From Planctomycetota bacterium (GTDB lineage Bacteria > Planctomycetota > PUPC01 > DSUN01): a stretch of 13,612 bases of DNA. The notes below the pieces were generated by a model. That model was not told the origin of the DNA. It did not search any database and saw only the letters and a program-made list of their open reading frames with translations. The DNA is taken from contig VGYW01000226.1 of assembly GCA_016872875.1 (NCBI GenBank), forward strand, positions 1 to 13,612, written 5' to 3'. The first letter of the stretch is position 1, and the number at the start of each line of letters is the position of its first letter. Both the position numbers and the translations under genes were made by a program. Below are positions 9,056 to 13,612 of this stretch, piece after piece.

Positions 9056-9711
9056 GCATCTACATCTACGTCGAGGGGGTTGCCGAGGTCGGAGCGCTCC
9101 CGAGGATCCTTACAGACATCTACGCCTGTCGCAGGGTACGCGCCCCAGTGGCATTGTCTGGGGCATTCCTCAGCCGCATCGGCCCGGCGGTGGCCAAGCT
9201 CCTGGCGCGCGAGGAGGATGCCCACACGTTCGCATGTCCTGGCCTGGCCCCAAACAAAGCGTATCTCGGAACCAAGTGGGAGTATCGCGATTGCGGGGAA
9301 CTTCAGGACCTGCTCCGGCGCGAGGTAAGGGGCCAACTCAGCGCCCGCCTAGGCGCTCGAAGGGCGGCTGCCGCGTTGCGGCGCTTCCATCCCCATCCGT
9401 TCCGCCATGACTTCGAGGCCGTCGTCCTTGCATGCCCCGAGCGCCTGAAAGCCTATCTACGCACAACGGCTGACATTACGAAGCGCTACCGCCGGGACCC
9501 AGAGGACCAGGATTTCGAGCAATACCCGAGTAAGGTGGTTGATGCCCTGTTCAACCATTTCCGCCACACACGCTACAAGAAAGGGCACGACCCCGAGCGC
9601 TTGTTCGATGGCTTCACGCGGCCGGAGCTAGATGCGCTCTGCGCGCGCTGCCCGAGGTTCGCCGCGTTCGTCACGGACCTTCGCGAGACCGTCGCCGCCC
9701 TTGGGAGCTGA
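9052..9711 (+). CDS. DUF4276-like protein, putative effector partner of the ATPase
   Basis: 219 residues. The start YIYVEGVAE (4-12) resembles the first TOPRIM-type acidic motif (VEGxxE, Glu8 and Glu12). FRHDFEAVVLACPERLKAYL (117-136) matches the HEFEALLFSDPE-like block of DUF4276 proteins, and YPSKVVDALF (158-167) plus ARCPRFAAFVTDLRE (198-212) match its C-terminal pattern. I do not see the usual second acidic DxD motif in 30-110, where LAPNKAYLGTKWEYRDC appears instead, so it is divergent or not a nuclease. ATG 9052 overlaps the ATPase stop as ATGA, with no strong Shine-Dalgarno of its own, suggesting translational coupling and complex formation. Its stop is followed after 15 bp by the ABC ATPase, whose ribosome-binding site begins at this gene's stop codon. 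Family assignment is by pattern memory. Confidence 0.65.
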   Translation: MSIYIYVEGVAEVGALPRILTDIYACRRVRAPVALSGAFLSRIGPAVAKLLAREEDAHTFACPGLAPNKAYLGTKWEYRDCGELQDLLRREVRGQLSARLGARRAAAALRRFHPHPFRHDFEAVVLACPERLKAYLRTTADITKRYRRDPEDQDFEQYPSKVVDALFNHFRHTRYKKGHDPERLFDGFTRPELDALCARCPRFAAFVTDLRETVAALGS

Positions 9712-9726
9712 GGAGAAGAACCGCCA

Positions 9727-10656
9727 GTGCCCGGAACCGTCCTCAAGACGATTGACCTGACGAAGCGCTTCGGGCGCTTCACGGCGGTGGACCGGCTGAG
9801 CATCGAGGTGAATGAGGGCGATATCTTCGGGTTCCTCGGGCCCAACGGGGCAGGGAAGACGACGACGATGCGGATGATCGTGGGGCTCGTCCGCCCGACC
9901 TCCGGGCGGATCGAGGTGAACGGGATTGACGCGCGGCGGCGGTTCCTCGAGGCCATCGCGCAGATCGGCGCGCTGGTGGACATCCCGGCCTTCTACCGCC
10001 ACCTCTCAGGCCGCAAGAACCTGGCTCTCCTGGCTCGCGTGGCCGGCGGGGTGCCGAGGGGGCGCGTGGACGAGGTGCTCGAGGCGGTCGCTCTCCAGAA
10101 GTCGGCCGCGAAGAAGGTCAAGACCTACTCCCACGGCATGCTCCAGCGCCTCGCCATCGCGCACGCGCTCCTCACCAAGCCGCCGCTTCTGATCCTGGAC
10201 GAGCCGACGACCGGCCTCGACCCCGAGGGGAAGCTGGAGTTCCTCCACCTCCTCCGCGGCCTGGCCCGCGACGAGCGGATAACCGTGTTCATCTCCAGCC
10301 ACCTCCTCGATGAGGTGGAGGAGATCTGCAACCGCGCGGCGATCATCAAGGAGGGGCGCCTGCTGGTCTGCGGCGAGGTGCGCTCGCTCCTCGCCGAGGA
10401 GCTGCGGACCTACCGCGTGGTGGTCTCCGACCCCGTCCGCGGCAGGGCGCTGCTCCACGGCCGCCCATTCGTCCGCGCCCTCGCCCTGGAGGACGACCGC
10501 CTCCTCGTGACGACCCGCCAGGAGGACGCGGCTCAGATCGCCCCGCTCCTCGTGGCCGGCGGCCTCGCACTCCACGAGCTCTCGCCGCGCCAGAAGAGCC
10601 TGCGACAGGTGTTCATGGAACTGATGAAAGAGGACCGACCCGAGGAGGCACAATGA
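9727..10656 (+). CDS. ABC transporter ATP-binding protein (ABC-2 exporter type)
   Basis: 309 residues, usual for DrrA/CcmA-like ATPases that drive ABC-2 exporters at the inner membrane. Walker A is GPNGAGKTT (38-46), the signature is YSHGMLQR (134-141, SHGM in place of SGGQ, common in this subfamily), Walker B is LLILDEPTTGLDP (154-166) and the switch is ISSH (His192). A C-terminal regulatory tail of about 90 residues follows. The start is GTG 9727, with AGGAGAAG at 9711-9718, beginning at the last base of the DUF4276 gene's stop codon. It overlaps the permease gene by 4 bp (ATGA at 10653), so the two form a transporter. Substrate unknown. Confidence 0.95.
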   Translation: MPGTVLKTIDLTKRFGRFTAVDRLSIEVNEGDIFGFLGPNGAGKTTTMRMIVGLVRPTSGRIEVNGIDARRRFLEAIAQIGALVDIPAFYRHLSGRKNLALLARVAGGVPRGRVDEVLEAVALQKSAAKKVKTYSHGMLQRLAIAHALLTKPPLLILDEPTTGLDPEGKLEFLHLLRGLARDERITVFISSHLLDEVEEICNRAAIIKEGRLLVCGEVRSLLAEELRTYRVVVSDPVRGRALLHGRPFVRALALEDDRLLVTTRQEDAAQIAPLLVAGGLALHELSPRQKSLRQVFMELMKEDRPEEAQ

Positions 10657-11585
10657 CCCCCGCAGCCGCAACGCGCGCCGTTCCGCTCCTGGGCAGCCTG
10701 CGCCGCCTCGGCCGGCTCACCTGGGTGGAGATACTCAAGCTCATCTCCCACAAGCTGTTCCCAATCACCGTGCTGCTCACGGTGCTCGTGACGACCGCGC
10801 TGGCAATCGCAGGGAGGGCGGTCACGGAGGAGAGCGATTCGCGCATCCGCTTCTCGAACTACAGCCTGTGGGTGGCCAGCGCGACCTACGGCCTGAGCGT
10901 GGGCACGGTGCTCCTGGTGGCGGTTGGGGCGATGGCGATGTCCAACGAGGCCACGGCCCGGACGCTGAACACGCTCCTCGCGCGGCCCATCCGCCGCATC
11001 GAGTTCGCGGGGGCCAAGCTCCTCTCGCTCCTCTTCGCAACCGTCGCCGTGGTCGCTGCCGCGGCGCTGGCCGGCTACATCGTGGGGGGCACCGCGCAGC
11101 CGGCGAGAACGGTCACCATCTGGCGCGACCCGGGCGGCGGCGAGCAGCCGCGCGTGGGCTTCCCAAGCTACGGCCCGGTGGTGGACCCCCGCGACCCCGA
11201 CTACGTTATCTTCACGCGCGGCGAGGTGATGGGCGAGATTCTCTTCGGCTTCGCGCTCCTCGTCGTGCCCGTCCTGGCCGCCGTGAGCCTCGGGTTCCTC
11301 ATCGGCACCCTGATAGACGCCGCGGGCCTGGCCATCGGGCTCTCCGTGGGCATCTTCGTCACTATGGAGGCCACGAAGTTCATGCCCCTCCTCTTCGACC
11401 TGGCGAGCTACTTCGCCTTCAACTACCCCATGAACGAGATTTCGATCCGAATGGGGGAGCCCGGGAGAGGGATAGCGCCGGTGTGGGACAAGGCGCTCCT
11501 CGGCGTCGAGACCTCTGCCGTTTACGTCGCCGTCTGCGCGCTCGTCTCTATCATCGTCTTCTGCCGCAGGGACATCACGCTATGA
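10653..11585 (+). CDS. ABC-2 family transporter permease
   Basis: 310 residues, about six membrane segments: roughly 35-54, 78-96, 120-144, 194-219, 221-239 and 283-303. The cytoplasmic stretch NEATARTLNTLLARPIRRIEFAGAK... (98-122) is the typical ABC-2 loop that follows the second helix and contacts the ATPase. A loop of about 50 residues (145-193), rich in Gly, Pro and Asp, probably faces outward. The C-terminus FCRRDITL is also typical. AGGAGG lies about five bases before ATG 10653. It overlaps the ATPase gene by 4 bp upstream and the propeller gene by 4 bp downstream (ATGA at 11582). Cargo cannot be told. Confidence 0.9.
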   Translation: MTPAAATRAVPLLGSLRRLGRLTWVEILKLISHKLFPITVLLTVLVTTALAIAGRAVTEESDSRIRFSNYSLWVASATYGLSVGTVLLVAVGAMAMSNEATARTLNTLLARPIRRIEFAGAKLLSLLFATVAVVAAAALAGYIVGGTAQPARTVTIWRDPGGGEQPRVGFPSYGPVVDPRDPDYVIFTRGEVMGEILFGFALLVVPVLAAVSLGFLIGTLIDAAGLAIGLSVGIFVTMEATKFMPLLFDLASYFAFNYPMNEISIRMGEPGRGIAPVWDKALLGVETSAVYVAVCALVSIIVFCRRDITL

Positions 11586-13141
11586 TGAGACTCCTCCTCT
11601 CGCTGGCCGTCTTGTTCGCCGTGGCTGCCCGCGGCGCACAAGTGACCTATCACCGCCTCGACCTCGGCAACGAGGGCCAGTACGGCATCTTCAGCGAGGA
11701 CCTCGACGGGGACGGGCGCCGCGACATCGTGGCCCTCGCGCCCGGACGCATCTCCGTCTACCGCGCCGACCCCAGGCAGGAGGCCGGCTACTCCCCCTCG
11801 CCCCAGGCGCTCGTCACCGGCGCCCTCGCCCTCTACGCCGACGTCGCCGACGTCCTCCCCGACAAGGGGAAGGAAATCCTCATCCTCACCGCCGACGGCA
11901 TCATGTGCTTCGTCCAGGAGGGCGGCCACTTCCTCCCTCGCCCGCGCCAACTCATCCAATGCCAGACGATCCTGAGCATGCACGCCGTCCGCCAGGCCGG
12001 GGCCGACAGGCGACGCGAGCCCATCGCCCCCGTCCTCCCCTGGAACTTCGCCTTCGACGCCGATGGCGACGGCCGCGACGACGTCATCGTCCCCAACGAC
12101 AACGGCACCGACGTCTACCTCCAGAAGGCCCCCGGCCAGTTCGGCAAGCCCATCACCCTCAAGCTCTTCCCATTCGTCTACCACTTTCCGCCCGAGGGGC
12201 ACAAGGCGGGCGACCTCCGCGAACGCACCGCACGCGGCATCCACATCAAGATCGTCCCACCAGTCATCGAGAGCCGGGACGTGAACGGCGACGGGAAGCC
12301 CGACCTCCTCTCAGGCGCCCACTGGTTCGCCCAGAAGCTCGACGGCACCTTCGACCCCAGCCCCGCTGTGGTCCCGCCCGACGCCCTCCAGCGCGACTAC
12401 TGGGCCACCCCGCTGGAGGAGTTCCACATCGTGGACGTTGACGGCGACGGGAAGAAGGACCAACTCGCCATCGAGAGCACGATGGATGACCCCCTCAGCA
12501 TCGTCGCCCGCGTGCGCGTCTTCCTCGCCGGACCCGACGGCGCCCTGCCAGCCAAGCAGACGCAGATGATCCCGTACCAGAACATCCTCATTCGCCCCTA
12601 CACCAGCCTGCCCGTCCGCGACTTCAACAACGACGGCGCAATCGACTTCGCCATGCTTAAGACCGACATCTCGTTCACCGACATCGCCAGGTGGATTCGC
12701 CAGTGCGTGGGGAAGATTGACGGCGACCTGAACTTCTGGCTCTTCGACCGCAGGGCCCGAGCCTACTCCAGGACCCCCACCTTCACCAAGCAGGTCAGCA
12801 TGCGCTTCAAGGTGGACCTCGTGGAGGCCATGATGGGCCTCGTGTGGGAGCGCTACCTGGGCACCATGATGCGCTTCGAGGGCGACTTCAACGGCGACGG
12901 GTTGCCCGACCTCCTCGTCCGCCAGGAGACCAACACCCTCGCCCTCTACTTCAACACCGGCAAGCCGGACCGCCTCTACGGCCGCGACCCCGATGTCGTG
13001 ATCCCGGTCAAGCTCGACAACGCCGCGACCTTCGACGGCCTCGCCCTCGACGACCTCAACAGCGACGGGGCGAGCGACCTCATCCTCTATCGCGGCAACT
13101 ACGACGACGTCCTCGCCGCCTACATCTCGCGAAGACAGTAG
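11582..13141 (+). CDS. Secreted FG-GAP/VCBS repeat protein, predicted seven-bladed propeller
   Basis: 519 residues. An N-terminal signal peptide is clear: MMRLLLSLAVLFAVAARGA, cleavage likely after residue 19. Seven calcium-binding-type motifs of the form D-x-D/N-x-D-G-x-x-D occur at 40-48, 159-167, 233-241, 285-293, 347-355, 435-443 and 491-499, as in FG-GAP/VCBS beta-propellers of the integrin-alpha type. Seven motifs fit a seven-bladed propeller, although the first gap (about 110 residues) is longer than the rest. It is predicted to be periplasmic or exposed. The start at ATG 11582 is set by the signal peptide and by the 4-bp overlap with the permease stop; the frame is open much further upstream only through the permease gene. 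No catalytic motif was seen. A role as an envelope partner of the transporter is inferred only from the overlap. Confidence 0.88.
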   Translation: MMRLLLSLAVLFAVAARGAQVTYHRLDLGNEGQYGIFSEDLDGDGRRDIVALAPGRISVYRADPRQEAGYSPSPQALVTGALALYADVADVLPDKGKEILILTADGIMCFVQEGGHFLPRPRQLIQCQTILSMHAVRQAGADRRREPIAPVLPWNFAFDADGDGRDDVIVPNDNGTDVYLQKAPGQFGKPITLKLFPFVYHFPPEGHKAGDLRERTARGIHIKIVPPVIESRDVNGDGKPDLLSGAHWFAQKLDGTFDPSPAVVPPDALQRDYWATPLEEFHIVDVDGDGKKDQLAIESTMDDPLSIVARVRVFLAGPDGALPAKQTQMIPYQNILIRPYTSLPVRDFNNDGAIDFAMLKTDISFTDIARWIRQCVGKIDGDLNFWLFDRRARAYSRTPTFTKQVSMRFKVDLVEAMMGLVWERYLGTMMRFEGDFNGDGLPDLLVRQETNTLALYFNTGKPDRLYGRDPDVVIPVKLDNAATFDGLALDDLNSDGASDLILYRGNYDDVLAAYISRRQ

Positions 13142-13165
13142 CCCGCGTTCCTCGCGGAACGCGGG
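13142..13165 (+). terminator. Strong hairpin after the propeller gene
   Basis: CCCGCGTTCC-TCGC-GGAACGCGGG forms a 10-bp perfect stem with a 4-base loop directly after the stop codon at 13139-13141. The position suits a transcription terminator for the plus-strand series, but no U-tract follows (AAATCC), so it may instead stabilise the 3' end or be part of the adjoining repeat. Confidence 0.4.
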
Positions 13166-13170
13166 AAATC

Positions 13171-13323
13171 CGGAATCCCAAATCCGAAATCCGAAGGAAT
13201 ACCGAAGCTCAAAGTACCAATTGCCAAGACAAAGTCCAGTGGAACCTGGCGCAGCGTTGCTCTTGTTTGGTCATTGGGATTTCCGATTTCGGGCTTCTTT
13301 CGGATTTCGTGCTTCGGATTTCG
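13171..13323. repeat. Imperfect palindromic element with heptad arms
   Basis: The left arm (13171-13196) has AATCC/GAAATCC heptads and the right arm (13275-13323) has GGGATTTCCGATTTC and CTTCGGATTTCG. CGAAATCCGAAG at 13185-13196 is the exact reverse complement of 13312-13323, and weaker complementarity continues toward a centre near 13245. The heptads match the style at 1494-1521. No gene lies within 13142-13333. Confidence 0.65.
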
Positions 13324-13333
13324 AGTTGCCCCT

Positions 13334-13612
13334 ATGCTTGCAGCCCTCCTCGAAGCCCGCCAACGAATGGCCATCCGCGAGGCGCCCGACCCGCCCCTTG
13401 CACCCGGCTGCATCGCCGTCGCCCCCAAGGCCGTCGGCATCTGCGGCACGGACCTCCACGCCTACCTCGGCACGATGGAGCACCGCGTCCCATACCCCGC
13501 CATCCTCGGCCACGAGCTGGCTGGTGTGGTCGCGGAACTGGCGCCCGATGTCGCAGGCTTCACCCCAGGCGACCCTGTGGCGGTTGACAACGTGTGGGCC
13601 TGCGGCCACTGC
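13334..13612 (+). CDS. Zinc-dependent medium-chain alcohol dehydrogenase, 5' part only
   Basis: The first 93 residues of a medium-chain dehydrogenase, cut by the window end. Family landmarks are present: GICGTDLHAY (35-44) with catalytic-zinc Cys37, ILGHELAGVV (57-66) with His60 and Glu61, GDPVAVD (79-85), and Cys90/Cys93 in CGHC, the first two structural-zinc cysteines. It resembles sorbitol, threonine or glutathione-independent dehydrogenase types that oxidise an alcohol with NAD(P)+; the substrate cannot be fixed from this part. ATG 13334 gives the expected N-terminal length, although no clear ribosome-binding site precedes it because the upstream DNA is repeat; Met12 (ATG 13367) is an alternative start. 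It is separated from the preceding gene by the hairpin and the repeat, so it is probably a separate transcription unit. Confidence 0.9.
   Translation, partial: MLAALLEARQRMAIREAPDPPLAPGCIAVAPKAVGICGTDLHAYLGTMEHRVPYPAILGHELAGVVAELAPDVAGFTPGDPVAVDNVWACGHC

Noticed and set aside
10868..11581. N-terminal extension of the propeller gene by 238 residues
   Set aside because: It lies over the permease gene in another frame and would bury the clear signal peptide at 11582.

Overview
The window is GC-rich bacterial chromosome with several housekeeping-type genes separated by dense palindromic intergenic repeats. The style of these repeats (heptad runs on an A/T-rich core, hairpins rich in CCTCGTCC, long nested palindromes) together with an FG-GAP/VCBS propeller protein and an archaeal-type ProRS suggests Planctomycetota or a neighbouring metagenomic lineage. 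This is inference from style; no taxonomic marker is in the window. No tRNA, rRNA, CRISPR array or transposase was seen.

Layout. Bases 1-333 are a 148-bp tandem repeat (two nearly identical units plus a terminal piece), each unit opening with a 32-bp dyad. Bases 445-600 are a MITE-like element with 27-bp perfect terminal inverted repeats. A short-chain dehydrogenase (720-1484, +) follows and converges on a polyphosphate module read on the minus strand: ppx/gppA (5500-3923) then ppk (3802-1550). The same hairpin element lies just upstream of the ribosome-binding sites of both ppx and ppk, and a second kind of palindromic repeat is inserted in frame inside ppk. Bases 5501-6337 carry no gene and are mostly a nested palindromic element of about 460 bp.

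From a good sigma70-type promoter at 6273-6301 a tightly packed plus-strand series begins: proS (GTG start), a RecF/OLD-like AAA ATPase, a DUF4276-like protein, an ABC transporter ATPase, its ABC-2 permease and a secreted seven-motif FG-GAP propeller protein. Gaps are 27 and 15 bp and there are three 4-bp ATGA overlaps, so all six may share a transcript. A hairpin and another palindromic repeat separate this series from the start of a zinc alcohol dehydrogenase cut by the window end.

How the genes work together. Ppk makes polyphosphate and Ppx/GppA hydrolyses polyphosphate or pppGpp, so their pairing sets polyphosphate and alarmone levels. The ATPase plus DUF4276 pair is the best candidate for an uncharacterised system: its architecture (SMC-like ATPase overlapping a TOPRIM-like partner) resembles anti-phage pairs such as PARIS and OLD-type systems, but the partner does not show a clear TOPRIM DxD. 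The ABC ATPase, permease and propeller form a membrane/envelope module of unknown cargo.
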